Shown in pieces: positions 15,844 to 25,805 of a stretch of DNA of 64,000 nt. The DNA comes from Clostridia bacterium (GTDB lineage Bacteria > Bacillota > Clostridia > Christensenellales > DTU072): assembly GCA_028701415.1 (NCBI GenBank), contig JAQVQU010000001.1, forward strand, positions 13,040-77,039, given 5' to 3'. Position 1 is the first letter of the stretch. Each line of letters begins with the position of its first letter. The position numbers and the translations under genes were made by a program. The notes below the pieces were generated by a model that searched no databases, was not told the origin of the DNA, and saw nothing but the letters and a program-made list of their open reading frames with translations.

Positions 15844-18669
15844 ATGCGAGAAAGCATTTATGTCAAAGGAGCAAAGGAAAATAATTTAAAAAATATAGAT
15901 GTTGAGATTCCACGGAATAAACTTGTTGTTTTAACCGGGCTTAGTGGGAGTGGCAAGTCTTCTTTAGCATTTGATACAATTTTCGCCGAAGGACAAAGAA
16001 AATATATGGAAAGCCTATCAAGCTATGCTAGGCAATTTTTGGGACAAATGCAAAAACCAAATGTAGAGTATATCGAAGGCCTCTCGCCATCAATATCTAT
16101 AGATCAAAAGACAACATCGAATAATCCAAGATCTACGGTAGGAACTGTTACAGAGATATATGATTATTTCAGGCTACTTTTTGCAAATGTCGGAGTCCCA
16201 CATTGTCCGGAATGTGGGAAGGAAATACAGCAGGTCTCAATAGATCAAATTACTGAAAAAATAATGGCTTTTTCAACTGGTAGTAGAGTAGTAATACTAG
16301 CCCCAATAGTTAGGGGTAAAAAGGGAGAGCATAAGAAGATCATAGATCATTATAGAAAAGAAGGATATCTGAGATTAAAAATTGATGGCACAATTATTTC
16401 TATTGAAGAGGAAATTATTCTTGATAAAACGATAAAACACGATATATATATTGTAATTGATAGGCTCCTTGTTAAAGAAGGTATGCAAAGAAGATTAACT
16501 GACAGCGTTGAAACTTCATTAAAAATTTCAGGAGGAATGGTTATCGTTGATGTTGAAGGAGAAGAAACTCTTTTTTCAACAAAATATGCCTGCCCCAATT
16601 GTGATATATCTTTACCTGAGCTTACTCCAAGGATGTTTTCCTTCAATAGCCCTTATGGTGCTTGTCCAGCTTGCTTGGGTCTAGGAGTTAAGATGGTGAT
16701 TAGCCCCAAAAAACTTATAATGAATGAGAATCTATCCTTAAGAGAGGGGGCTTTAAAAATTAACGGTTGGAGTCTGTTTGAATATCCTTCTTTAATTCGT
16801 AAAACTTTTCGAAATCTAAGCCAAAAGTATCACTTTTCTTTAGATATTCCCTGGAAGAGTATTCCAGATAAAATTAAAGAAATAATAATGTTCGGAGAAC
16901 CTGGTTTTGAGAGAAACATTGTATCTGCTAGTGAGAGCGCAGAAGGGGAGCTTTTCGCTGGCTTTGTTAATATTTTGAAAAAAAGATATTTGTCCACAAA
17001 ATCTGAGGGAGTAAAACAGGATATACAAAAATACATGGATCCACAGCCTTGTACTCTATGTGGGGGAAAAAGACTGAAAAAGGAAGTAATGTATGTTACT
17101 GTAGCCGGTAGAAATATTGCAGAGTTATGCGATATTCCAATTGACTTACTTCATAATTTTTTAAATAAACTTATTCTATCTGAACGTCAGGAAATAATTG
17201 CCCGTCCAATACTCAAGGAAATTATGGCAAGATTGTCATTTTTATCTAAAGTTGGTTTAGGGTATCTTAATCTTTCGAGATCAAGCGGGTCTCTAAGCGG
17301 GGGAGAGAGCCAGAGGATTAGGTTAGCAACACAAATTGGAAGTGGTTTAATGGGGGTAATCTATATTCTAGATGAGCCAAGCATTGGATTACATCAAAGA
17401 GATAATAAAAGACTATTAGAGGCATTAATTAATCTTAGAAATCTTGGCAATACACTTATAGTGGTTGAACACGATGAAGAAACAATGCGTGCAGCAGATC
17501 AGATTATTGACATAGGTCCTCTTGCTGGAGAAAAAGGGGGTTATTTGGTAGCACAGGGTACAGTATATGATATTATATCTTGTCCTAACTCTATTACTGG
17601 CGATTTTCTATCTGGAAGAAGAAAGATTAAAATTCCAAAAGAAAGAAGAATTCCTGATCATAGATTTTTATCAATAATAGGCGCCTGCCAAAATAATTTA
17701 AAAAACATTGATGTTGATATACCGGTTGGTTTGTTTACCGTCATAACAGGAGTGTCCGGAAGTGGTAAATCATCCTTAATTTCTGAGATTTTATATCCTA
17801 GAGCATCTAATTTGTTAAACAAGTCGGAACTTATCGAGGGCAAATTTAATGAGATTACCGGACTTGATTACTTTGATAAAGTTATTAACATTGATCAGAG
17901 CCCAATAGGGCGAACTCCTCGATCTAATCCAGCGACTTATACGGATCTTTTTACTCCAATTAGAAATCTTTTTGCTTTGACACCTGATGCAAAAGCAAGA
18001 GGGTATTCTGCGGGAAGGTTTAGTTTTAACGTAAAAGGCGGACGTTGTGAAAATTGTGAAGGTGGAGGGATTATTCAAATTGAGATGCATTTCTTACCAG
18101 ATGTGTATGTTCCTTGCGAGATATGCGAAGGGAAAAGATATAATAGAGAAACATTGGAAGTGAAATATAAGGGTAAATCTATTTATGATGTGTTGGATAT
18201 GACAGTTGAGAATGCAGTAATTTTTTTTGAAAACATACCTCAGATTTACCGAAAGATTAAGTGCTTGCATGATGTAGGTTTGGGTTATATCAAATTAGGA
18301 CAACCCTCAACAACTTTATCTGGAGGAGAGGCGCAGAGAATTAAACTGGCAAGTGAGTTGAGCAAAAGATCTTCTGGAAAAACTTTATATATTCTTGATG
18401 AACCTACCACAGGTTTACATTCCGCAGATGTTGAGAAACTTCTGTTGATGTTACAAAAACTTGTAGATCTTGGAAATACTGTGGTGGTTATTGAGCATAA
18501 TCTCGATGTTATAAAGACTGCAGATTACATAATAGATTTGGGCCCTGAGGGGGGAGATGCTGGTGGATACGTGTTAGCTCAAGGGACACCCGAACAAATA
18601 TCAAACATAAATACTAGCTCAACTGGGATATTTTTAAAAGCAGCTCTTGAAAGAGACAGGATAGATTAA
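15844..18669 (+). CDS. uvrA: Excinuclease ABC subunit UvrA
   Basis: 941 residues, full length. Two ABC modules are present: Walker A GLSGSGKSSLAFDTI near residue 31 and GVSGSGKSSLISEIL near 635, with signatures SLSGGESQRIRLA and TLSGGEAQRIKLA. Three zinc modules show as pairs: CPECGK, CPNCD with CPACLG, and CENCEGGG with CEICEGKRY. UvrA recognises helix distortions and loads UvrB. A GGAGG site lies before the ATG. It is convergent with folT, 24 nt apart. Confidence 0.96.
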   Translation: MRESIYVKGAKENNLKNIDVEIPRNKLVVLTGLSGSGKSSLAFDTIFAEGQRKYMESLSSYARQFLGQMQKPNVEYIEGLSPSISIDQKTTSNNPRSTVGTVTEIYDYFRLLFANVGVPHCPECGKEIQQVSIDQITEKIMAFSTGSRVVILAPIVRGKKGEHKKIIDHYRKEGYLRLKIDGTIISIEEEIILDKTIKHDIYIVIDRLLVKEGMQRRLTDSVETSLKISGGMVIVDVEGEETLFSTKYACPNCDISLPELTPRMFSFNSPYGACPACLGLGVKMVISPKKLIMNENLSLREGALKINGWSLFEYPSLIRKTFRNLSQKYHFSLDIPWKSIPDKIKEIIMFGEPGFERNIVSASESAEGELFAGFVNILKKRYLSTKSEGVKQDIQKYMDPQPCTLCGGKRLKKEVMYVTVAGRNIAELCDIPIDLLHNFLNKLILSERQEIIARPILKEIMARLSFLSKVGLGYLNLSRSSGSLSGGESQRIRLATQIGSGLMGVIYILDEPSIGLHQRDNKRLLEALINLRNLGNTLIVVEHDEETMRAADQIIDIGPLAGEKGGYLVAQGTVYDIISCPNSITGDFLSGRRKIKIPKERRIPDHRFLSIIGACQNNLKNIDVDIPVGLFTVITGVSGSGKSSLISEILYPRASNLLNKSELIEGKFNEITGLDYFDKVINIDQSPIGRTPRSNPATYTDLFTPIRNLFALTPDAKARGYSAGRFSFNVKGGRCENCEGGGIIQIEMHFLPDVYVPCEICEGKRYNRETLEVKYKGKSIYDVLDMTVENAVIFFENIPQIYRKIKCLHDVGLGYIKLGQPSTTLSGGEAQRIKLASELSKRSSGKTLYILDEPTTGLHSADVEKLLLMLQKLVDLGNTVVVIEHNLDVIKTADYIIDLGPEGGDAGGYVLAQGTPEQISNINTSSTGIFLKAALERDRID

Positions 18670-18693
18670 GGAGATATTTTGATTTTGCGTCAA

Positions 18694-19302
18694 TTATTTA
18701 TGTAAGTAATTTCCTTCAGAGGCTTTTTCGGGAATAGAATCAATAGAATTCGAAGAAGGTTTTAGCCTTCTTTTTTTAAAGATAGTCTTATCAAGAATTA
18801 AGTAGAGACCATAAGTAATAGCAAGATTGATTCCTAGCATCAAGGACTGCATAGGAATTCTTCCTGCTAAATAAACCCAGAAAGTTTTTCTCCCTTGAGC
18901 ATACATGAGATATAAGCCTAGTGTATTAAGCGTTAAAGTAGTTACAAGATAGATTCCTAAAAAACTTATAAGAAGTAACAACATTGGGGGAACATTTTTA
19001 ATTTTGAACGTTAGTCCGGGTATTAGCCCCATCATTCCCGACCCAAGAGTAATAAGGGGGATCCAGGGCCCTTTAGGGGCGATTATCACTCCTAATCCAT
19101 CACCGATTAATCCAACCAATAATCCAGGTATCGGGCCTAGAAAAGCTCCCGCAAGAACGCAAGGTATGTAATTGAAGGATACAGCTGTTCCAAGAATAGA
19201 AAAGGGTATTGTGAAGGCATTTAGAACTACGCTTATCGCGGCGAACATTGCTGTATATGCAATAGTTTTAGTTGATAAATGTTTGATAGTGGTTTTTTTC
19301 AT
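18694..19302 (-). CDS. folT: Folate-specific ECF transporter S component
   Basis: 202 residues with about six hydrophobic segments, the layout of energy-coupling-factor S components. The N-terminus TKTIAYTAMFAAISVVLNAF and the loop with NYIPCVLAGAFLGPIPGLLVGLIGDGLG are typical. S components bind the vitamin and use a shared EcfAA'T module, which is not in this window. The substrate is taken as folate because the leader is a tetrahydrofolate riboswitch. The AAGGAGG site at 19311-19317 is built into the riboswitch expression platform. Single gene, convergent with uvrA. Confidence 0.88.
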   Translation of the reverse strand: MKKTTIKHLSTKTIAYTAMFAAISVVLNAFTIPFSILGTAVSFNYIPCVLAGAFLGPIPGLLVGLIGDGLGVIIAPKGPWIPLITLGSGMMGLIPGLTFKIKNVPPMLLLLISFLGIYLVTTLTLNTLGLYLMYAQGRKTFWVYLAGRIPMQSLMLGINLAITYGLYLILDKTIFKKRRLKPSSNSIDSIPEKASEGNYLHK

Positions 19303-19446
19303 GAAAACGTCCTCCTTGATGCAGAGAGGACAGCCGAAATAAGATATAAATCTTGCAACGGACGCGATATGTTACCGCAGGAATTTCCCTTTCGTTCGTG
19401 AACGACATCCCATTTCACGACACTTAACGCAACACATCTACTCTGC
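19303..19446 (-). promoter_or_regulatory. Tetrahydrofolate riboswitch (class I) upstream of folT
   Basis: Read on the minus strand, the aptamer runs from about 19446 to 19355 and shows the conserved order GAGTAGATG, GCGTTAAGTG, TGAAATGGGATGTCG and a 3' strand ending CGTCCGTTGC. Helix GATGTGTT pairs with AACATATC. The expression platform has an anti-Shine-Dalgarno hairpin: GTCCTC (19331-19326) pairs with GAGGAC (19314-19309), covering the folT ribosome site. CTCTGC (19326-19321), in the base of that hairpin, is complementary to the first six bases of the aptamer, GCAGAG (19446-19441). This suggests a translational OFF switch when folate is bound. Confidence 0.88.
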
Positions 19447-19452
19447 AATTTT

Positions 19453-19481
19453 ATTATATCATTCAAATTTTCAAATCACAA
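19453..19481 (-). promoter_or_regulatory. Promoter of folT
   Basis: On the minus strand, TTGTGA (19481-19476), 17-bp spacer, TATAAT (19458-19453), ending 6 bp before the first base of the riboswitch aptamer. The stretch from 19482 to the next gene at 19645 is AT-rich and shows no other clear element. Confidence 0.75.
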
Positions 19482-19644
19482 CGAAATCACTAACACTTTT
19501 TTGCTTGCTTTCGTGCGTATGTTTATATGTATAAATATATAGCATTTTGTTGTATTTGAAAGGTTATTGTGGTAATATCTTAATGTTTTTAGACTTGTAA
19601 CTAAAAAGTTCTAATGACTATTAACTTGTTTTATGGTGGTAATG

Positions 19645-22600
19645 ATGAAAAATAAGAGATACCTTTTTATACTCCTCGCTTCTTTATTAGCGTTTTGTTT
19701 AATGTTTTTAGCTGCTTGTCAACCTCCAGATATTCCTTCAGATGAAGATCCGGAGATTCCGGATGAGACTGTTGTTTCAGATGGATTGCTTGTTTCAAAC
19801 GGTTACTTTTCAAATATTGGAAGTACTAATTCTTCAACGAAGTATTTAAAAAGTTCTGTCCCAGGATGGACCGCGGTAAACGGCGCCAAAGAAATCAATG
19901 CTACCGGAATAGTTATGGGTGTTATTGATCTTGAGATTAACAAGTTTCATGAAAATAAGACTTCTTTGATAAGTGACTTTAATGATTATCCCGGTTTAGG
20001 TATTTCTACAAAATATGACGAAGAAAAAGCTGATTGGGAGGATACTAATGCACTTGTTATTGGCATCCCAAGTACCTTGGATAAAGGGTCAATTTATTTT
20101 ACTTCAGGAGAAATAACCGTAGAAAAAGACAACTACTATGTTTTGAATATTGATGTATACACCGACTTAGTCAAAGAACTTGCGGATACAAAATCAGGAG
20201 CGGCAATTTGTTTAACGGATGGGGTTTTTTCAGAATACATTTCAATTGACACTGAGAAGACTTGGAAAAAATACAATTTTTATATAAAGGGCAACGGTTA
20301 TGAGGATAGAAAATTTAAAATTCAATTGTGGCTCGGGCATGGTCCTGAGAACAACGGAACCACCCCTAATCCATATTTAGCTTCAGGAGTAGTGCTATAT
20401 GATAATGTCCTTTTGAATAAAATTGAGGAAACCGAGTACAATGACATAGCTACCGATATTGATATTCAAGAGACTGTGTATACAAGTGTGGGAGGTGTTT
20501 CAAACATTAGCACCAGATTAGACTTAGCATACCCCGATCCTGCAATGATGCAATATTCCCCTTACGATGCGACTAGCAAGTATTCTGGCAGTACAATGTA
20601 TTATTATTCTGCAAAAAAAGGAACTACGCCTAATTATAATTTTATAGTTGGTGGTAATGATTTAACATCTGTTGACCGCGAAAATTTCCCCGTTTACACA
20701 ACGACAAAGACGGATACTTTCCCTGTAGGTGTTTTTGACATGTCGAAATTATATTCTTTTGTTAATGATACTCCAACTAACACTTATGGAACAATTTACA
20801 CGTCTTCTGGAGGATTTAAATCTCCTCCTTATGATGATTTTTATAAAAAGGTCGGGAATGAATGGATTTTTTCTTTAGCAGGAAGTAACGGTTCGACAGG
20901 AAGGGGGGAAAATTCTAGTTATGATACCAATGCTTTATTGGTATATCATCCTAACTATGCAATAAGCGGGGCAGGATATAAGAGCAAAAGTAAACTTCAA
21001 ATAGAAAAGAACACATACTACAAACTTTCAGTTTGGGTATATGTTTGGGTCCCTGAGATGACGGAGCCAGCTCAATTGACTGGAGATGATTTATCCGATC
21101 CTGTGAAAGTTGCTGCTTATGAAGAAAAGAAAGCAGAATATGATAAGTATTATGAATATTATAATAAGGATAGAGATGTTGCTGCCACATTTAGAGTTTC
21201 TGGGGCTTCTGTTTCTCAAGATTCAAGCTTAGAAGTTAAATCTACTGGGTGGGGAAGCTGGCAGGAATTAACCATAAAAATAAAAGGTAATGAATTATCT
21301 GAAAGACAACTGAATTTTGAACTCTGGTATGGAGAGGGAAAGTGGGATAGCGATACTCTTTATCCGGGAGCATGCTTATTCGATGATATCAGAATATCTG
21401 AATATAACGATGAGACTATAGTTGATGCAGGGGAAGACCCGAATGAATATTATCAACTATCGATTCTTCAAACAGGTGACTTTAAGTATTTTGGCTTAAT
21501 AGACAATAGTCCTGTATCTCAAAATGTATTTACTACTCTGGAAGAAACGAATACCCTTTGGTCTCATGAACTCGTAGATCAAAGGACCAGTTCATCCTCT
21601 TATTCAGCAGGAATTTTAGGAGGACTAAGTGGATTTATTGATTTTACTGATCCAAGTTCAATAACCGTTGAAGGTTTGGAAGGGTTAACTGAGGGGCCAA
21701 AAACAATTAGTATTAAATACAATAACGTTTTGACTCCCCATGATGTTTTTATGATTAACCATATTCAACCTACTGCATCAAGCGCAAAGTTTGTTATAGA
21801 AGAGGATGATATTTTGGAGGAATCTAATTTACAATCCTTACTTCTCGTAAATCCTAATAGCTTCTATCGTTTATCTATGTGGGTTAAGAGTGCTGGAATT
21901 ACTAAAGGAAAAGGCGCGACAGTATCTGTTTATGCGGGTTCAAGCACTTCTGCTACCGCGCAGTATACTGGAATTAATAGTGATGAATGGATAGAATTAG
22001 TTCTTTATGTTCAAGGACGTTCAGTTACTTCTGAAAGGCTTAATGTAGGGGTTACTTTAGGGTCTGGAGATATTTTTACGCCAGATAGTCATTTAAATGG
22101 TGCATTTTTTATGACAGCTATGACTTGGCAAAAAATTACTTATGAAGAGCATAAAAATGCGGATACGACACAAACAAATGTTAAAAAACAGACTTTAAGT
22201 GAGACCAGTGGGGGAACCACTTCGGGGATAACCAATGGTTTCTTTAATAACATAGAAACTTCGAATTACGATAATTTAGACTTATTCGATGAAGATGGAA
22301 ATTTGGTTGGAACTGCGACTCCATCGAGTTGGAATAAAACTGAAGCTAAAACATCTTTAACGAAACCTGCACTTAAATTATCTGACAATCATTCGAAACT
22401 TACCTGGGATTCAGTAGATAAAGCCACCTATTACTATATTTTTATGAACAAGTATCTAGACGGGGACAAAACAATTGACAATGTCATGGTTGGACGGGTT
22501 GCTGCCCCAACAACAGAGTACCCCATTTCATACAATGGGTCCTACTACATTAGAGCACTTGGAGGGACTTTATCGCAAGACAAGATGTTCTCTGCCTCTT

Positions 22601-24378
22601 CATCAGTTGTAACTGCAACAAAAATTGAAGGAGGAACCAAGCCTGAAAAGTACGATGATACAGATAAGGATATTTTTAACATAAAAATGGGCGTTGTAAA
22701 CTATTTGTATTATGAGGATTTTGACGTCGCCCAAAAGAATGATATGTATGGAGATCCTTCCCAAGGTTACTTCAAGAGTACTTCAAGTAATAATCTGCTA
22801 TTGATAAGTTCAGAATTAGACACTTATACGGGGTATACAATGTCTAGTTCCCATACAGTATACAAAAACAAATATTATGTGATTTCCGTTTGGGTGAGAA
22901 CATTAAATGGGGCAAAAGCCTCTATTACACTTAAGAATCCTTCCTCCGCACTTGCCTTAAAGGAATATTCCGACAGTAATTTTGACGTAAATGGAGAGTA
23001 CATTGGATTCGTCAATATTGATACAGATGGAGAATGGATACAATACAGAATGTTGATTAATTCTACTTTAGCTGATGGAAGAATCTCAATAGAACTCTTT
23101 TTAGGAAATCAATATGCAGAGGAGATAGCCTCAGGAGAAGGAGAGGATGATATTAACTATTCACAAGGCCTTTCTAGAGGAACAGTATTATTTGATGATA
23201 TTAATATTAAAGAATTGACCACAGAAGAAGCATATAACCTTGAGGCATATGGACAAACAAGCCCAAATGAAGTATCTGAGTCCGAATGGCTCCAAGAGAA
23301 CAAAACAGATGTACCATATACTCTTTTGGAAAATAGTGATTATATTGGCTTACTTTACAAGAATAAATATATCTTCAAGATTATGGACTTCACTGTAGAC
23401 TCATTTGATAATTATACTGATGCTACCGATGATTTTATTGGACATGTTCCTGGGGCATATAATCATAAAGATGCACAGGATGCAGTGGCCTATACAACTC
23501 CCACCGAAGATGCGGTTCCGTCCATGCTATATGGCGTGTACAGCGATAGACAGCTTACAGAAAAGGTATATGAATATCTTTATGAAAGTGGTTTTGAGGA
23601 GGAGGAAATTGATTCTTTCTTGACTTCTGGAACTAATGGCAATGGTCGTTATTTCTTAATGTTAGCGAATGTTGAGGATAATGGTCAGTATTATGAGCAG
23701 AAAACTGGATTTGAAGCAGAAGCAGGGGCATATTATGAGATTAAATTTTGGGCTAAGCTCCTCGCTGAAGAGGGTAATAATGCCGAATTTAGATTTATAT
23801 ATGGGAATGATACAACTAAATGGTCAACACTTAACATTGAAGGTAATTTAATGACCGAGTATAAGTTTTATGTATTTAATGAAGATACTGAAAGCGCCGT
23901 TTCTAGCAATAAGATCTCTTTCCATCTAGGCACAAATGATGGTCTAGTTGGTGGAAATGATACGAAAAACTTTTTCAAAGGGATTCTTATCGTTGATGAT
24001 ATTAGCATAATAAAAATGCCTGCTGGAGAAACAACTGAAACCGCTTATGCGCAGATTGAAACAGAAAGGAAATATACTTTTGCAGCAACAGAAGAGGAGC
24101 CAATACCAGTGGACCCCGATCCTGAGGAAGAAACAGAAAAACCAAAAGTTGATCCCCAAATTTGGCTTTTAATTGCATCAATCGTGATAGGCGCAATGCT
24201 TCTTGTGACGATAATAGTTTTAATAGTAAGAAGGATTGGTAAGAGAATGAGCAAAAACAAGAAAGTTGTTATACAAAGTAAGGTTCCTGCTTCTGGTCTA
24301 TCTATAAAGAAATCTGGAACAAAAGATAAGGGCAGAAAGGAGCTTCAAAATAGTGATCTAGATAAGTTTAATGATTAA
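19645..24378 (+). CDS. Giant surface lipoprotein with five CBM-like modules and a C-terminal membrane anchor
   Basis: 1577 residues from the ATG at 19645, chosen because GGTGGT lies 4 nt upstream; ATGs at 19633 and 19642 are alternatives. Signal peptide with lipobox LAAC, then an acidic linker. Five modules follow a common pattern: an aromatic strand (YYVLNIDVYTD near 162, YYKLSVWVYVW near 458, FYRLSMWVKSA near 740, KYYVISVWVRT near 1075, YYEIKFWAKLL near 1362), then a tryptophan strand and an acidic D-D-I strand. This resembles carbohydrate-binding beta sandwiches (CBM4/9-like). A fibronectin-III-like domain lies at about 905-990. Residues 1505-1530 form a membrane segment followed by a basic tail. 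Substrate unknown. Confidence 0.75.
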   Translation: MKNKRYLFILLASLLAFCLMFLAACQPPDIPSDEDPEIPDETVVSDGLLVSNGYFSNIGSTNSSTKYLKSSVPGWTAVNGAKEINATGIVMGVIDLEINKFHENKTSLISDFNDYPGLGISTKYDEEKADWEDTNALVIGIPSTLDKGSIYFTSGEITVEKDNYYVLNIDVYTDLVKELADTKSGAAICLTDGVFSEYISIDTEKTWKKYNFYIKGNGYEDRKFKIQLWLGHGPENNGTTPNPYLASGVVLYDNVLLNKIEETEYNDIATDIDIQETVYTSVGGVSNISTRLDLAYPDPAMMQYSPYDATSKYSGSTMYYYSAKKGTTPNYNFIVGGNDLTSVDRENFPVYTTTKTDTFPVGVFDMSKLYSFVNDTPTNTYGTIYTSSGGFKSPPYDDFYKKVGNEWIFSLAGSNGSTGRGENSSYDTNALLVYHPNYAISGAGYKSKSKLQIEKNTYYKLSVWVYVWVPEMTEPAQLTGDDLSDPVKVAAYEEKKAEYDKYYEYYNKDRDVAATFRVSGASVSQDSSLEVKSTGWGSWQELTIKIKGNELSERQLNFELWYGEGKWDSDTLYPGACLFDDIRISEYNDETIVDAGEDPNEYYQLSILQTGDFKYFGLIDNSPVSQNVFTTLEETNTLWSHELVDQRTSSSSYSAGILGGLSGFIDFTDPSSITVEGLEGLTEGPKTISIKYNNVLTPHDVFMINHIQPTASSAKFVIEEDDILEESNLQSLLLVNPNSFYRLSMWVKSAGITKGKGATVSVYAGSSTSATAQYTGINSDEWIELVLYVQGRSVTSERLNVGVTLGSGDIFTPDSHLNGAFFMTAMTWQKITYEEHKNADTTQTNVKKQTLSETSGGTTSGITNGFFNNIETSNYDNLDLFDEDGNLVGTATPSSWNKTEAKTSLTKPALKLSDNHSKLTWDSVDKATYYYIFMNKYLDGDKTIDNVMVGRVAAPTTEYPISYNGSYYIRALGGTLSQDKMFSASSSVVTATKIEGGTKPEKYDDTDKDIFNIKMGVVNYLYYEDFDVAQKNDMYGDPSQGYFKSTSSNNLLLISSELDTYTGYTMSSSHTVYKNKYYVISVWVRTLNGAKASITLKNPSSALALKEYSDSNFDVNGEYIGFVNIDTDGEWIQYRMLINSTLADGRISIELFLGNQYAEEIASGEGEDDINYSQGLSRGTVLFDDINIKELTTEEAYNLEAYGQTSPNEVSESEWLQENKTDVPYTLLENSDYIGLLYKNKYIFKIMDFTVDSFDNYTDATDDFIGHVPGAYNHKDAQDAVAYTTPTEDAVPSMLYGVYSDRQLTEKVYEYLYESGFEEEEIDSFLTSGTNGNGRYFLMLANVEDNGQYYEQKTGFEAEAGAYYEIKFWAKLLAEEGNNAEFRFIYGNDTTKWSTLNIEGNLMTEYKFYVFNEDTESAVSSNKISFHLGTNDGLVGGNDTKNFFKGILIVDDISIIKMPAGETTETAYAQIETERKYTFAATEEEPIPVDPDPEEETEKPKVDPQIWLLIASIVIGAMLLVTIIVLIVRRIGKRMSKNKKVVIQSKVPASGLSIKKSGTKDKGRKELQNSDLDKFND

Positions 24379-24385
24379 AAGAAAG

Positions 24386-24410
24386 ATGGGCAGAGATGCC
24401 CATTTTTTTT
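24386..24410 (+). terminator. Rho-independent terminator after the giant lipoprotein
   Basis: ATGGGCA (24386-24392), loop GAGA, TGCCCAT (24397-24403), then eight T to 24410. Confidence 0.92.
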
Positions 24411-24431
24411 ACTATTTGCAATCTTGTACTA

Positions 24432-24460
24432 TTTACTTATTTTATTAAGTGTTATATAAT
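24432..24460 (+). promoter_or_regulatory. Promoter of the rnf operon
   Basis: TTTACT (24432-24437), 17-bp spacer, TATAAT (24455-24460), 34 nt before the rnfC ATG. Confidence 0.7.
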
Positions 24461-24493
24461 CAATGGAGTATATTTTACTTAAGGGAGGGTGTT

Positions 24494-25792
24494 ATGCAAT
24501 TGACGTTTAAACACGGCATTCACCCAAATGATAATAAAGAATTTTCTAAAGACTTTTTCTTTGAAATTATGCCTGTCGGTGAAAGAGTTTATATTCCACT
24601 CTCTCAACATATAGGAAAACCAGCATTGCCAGTTGTTCAAAAAGATGATTATGTAAAGGTTGGTTCTCTTATCGGAGAAGCCCAAGGTTTTATTTCCGCA
24701 CGGATTCATAGTTCGATATCTGGAAAAGTGAGTGGGATTATTAATAGACCCAATTCTAATGGGGTAATGACCCCACATATAGTTATCGAGAACGATTTTT
24801 TGTATAATGAGGATTTTTTATCTCCGCTCTTAGATTTTGAACAAAATTCTATAATTAATCGAGTTAAGGAATGTGGCATAGTAGGGTTAGGAGGAGCTAC
24901 TTTTCCTACCCATGTGAAGCTGATGCCAAAGAACAAAATTAAGGCATTAATAATTAACGGATGTGAATGTGAGCCATATATCACAACTGATTATAGATTA
25001 ATGCTTGAAAAACCTTCAGAAATAATGGAAGGGATTGAATTCGTTAGAAAAGCTCTGGGCGTGAATTTGTCTTACATAGGTATAGAAGGAAACAAAAAGG
25101 ATGCAATATATAGTTTGGCACAATTCTCAGAGACAGAAGTTCATCTTTTTAAGCAGTTAAAAACAAAGTACCCACAAGGAGGGGAAAAACAACTGATATA
25201 TTCCATAACAAAAGAAATAGTCCCAAAAGGTGGTTTACCTTCGGATATAGGTTATGTTGTCTTAAACATATCTACTGTTTATGCAATATATGAGGCTGTT
25301 AAGTTGGGAAAACCTTGTTTTTCTCGTTATATGACTGTCTCGGGGTCAGGGATTAGAAGACCCGCAAATTTATTTGTTAGAAATGGAATCCCCATTTCCG
25401 AAATAGTTGACTATTTAGGTGAAGAACAGGGGGTTGTAAAGGTGGTTCTTGGAGGCCCGATGATGGGCGTTTCCTTGCACAGTTATAGTCCAGTTACTAC
25501 AAAAGGCAGTTCTTCTTTGCTGTTATTGAAAGAAAAGGAGATTAGAGAAATAGAACCCACACCATGTATTAATTGTGGGCGCTGTGCTTCAGTATGCCCC
25601 ATGAATTTATTACCAATGATGACAGATAAATTAATATTAAAAGGCAATACAAGCGAAGCAAATAAATACTATCCCATGAGTTGTATAGAATGTGGATGTT
25701 GTGCATATGTCTGTCCCGCAAGGCGTCCTTTAGTACAATCCCAAAGACTTGCAAAAAAACTTGTTAATAAGAATAAAATAATCCCGGCATAG
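24494..25792 (+). CDS. rnfC: Rnf complex subunit RnfC
   Basis: 432 residues from the ATG at 24494 with a GGGAGG site; the frame is open further upstream but across the promoter. RnfC is the peripheral NADH-side subunit of the ferredoxin:NAD+ oxidoreductase that pumps Na+ or H+. The NADH/FMN region carries CGIVGLGGATFPTHVKL and INGCECEPYITTDYRLM. Two [4Fe-4S] motifs lie near the C-terminus: CINCGRCASVCPMNL and CIECGCCAYVCP. First gene of rnfCDGEAB, the order found in Clostridia. Confidence 0.95.
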   Translation: MQLTFKHGIHPNDNKEFSKDFFFEIMPVGERVYIPLSQHIGKPALPVVQKDDYVKVGSLIGEAQGFISARIHSSISGKVSGIINRPNSNGVMTPHIVIENDFLYNEDFLSPLLDFEQNSIINRVKECGIVGLGGATFPTHVKLMPKNKIKALIINGCECEPYITTDYRLMLEKPSEIMEGIEFVRKALGVNLSYIGIEGNKKDAIYSLAQFSETEVHLFKQLKTKYPQGGEKQLIYSITKEIVPKGGLPSDIGYVVLNISTVYAIYEAVKLGKPCFSRYMTVSGSGIRRPANLFVRNGIPISEIVDYLGEEQGVVKVVLGGPMMGVSLHSYSPVTTKGSSSLLLLKEKEIREIEPTPCINCGRCASVCPMNLLPMMTDKLILKGNTSEANKYYPMSCIECGCCAYVCPARRPLVQSQRLAKKLVNKNKIIPA

Positions 25793-25805
25793 TTTGAGGA
25801 ATAAA

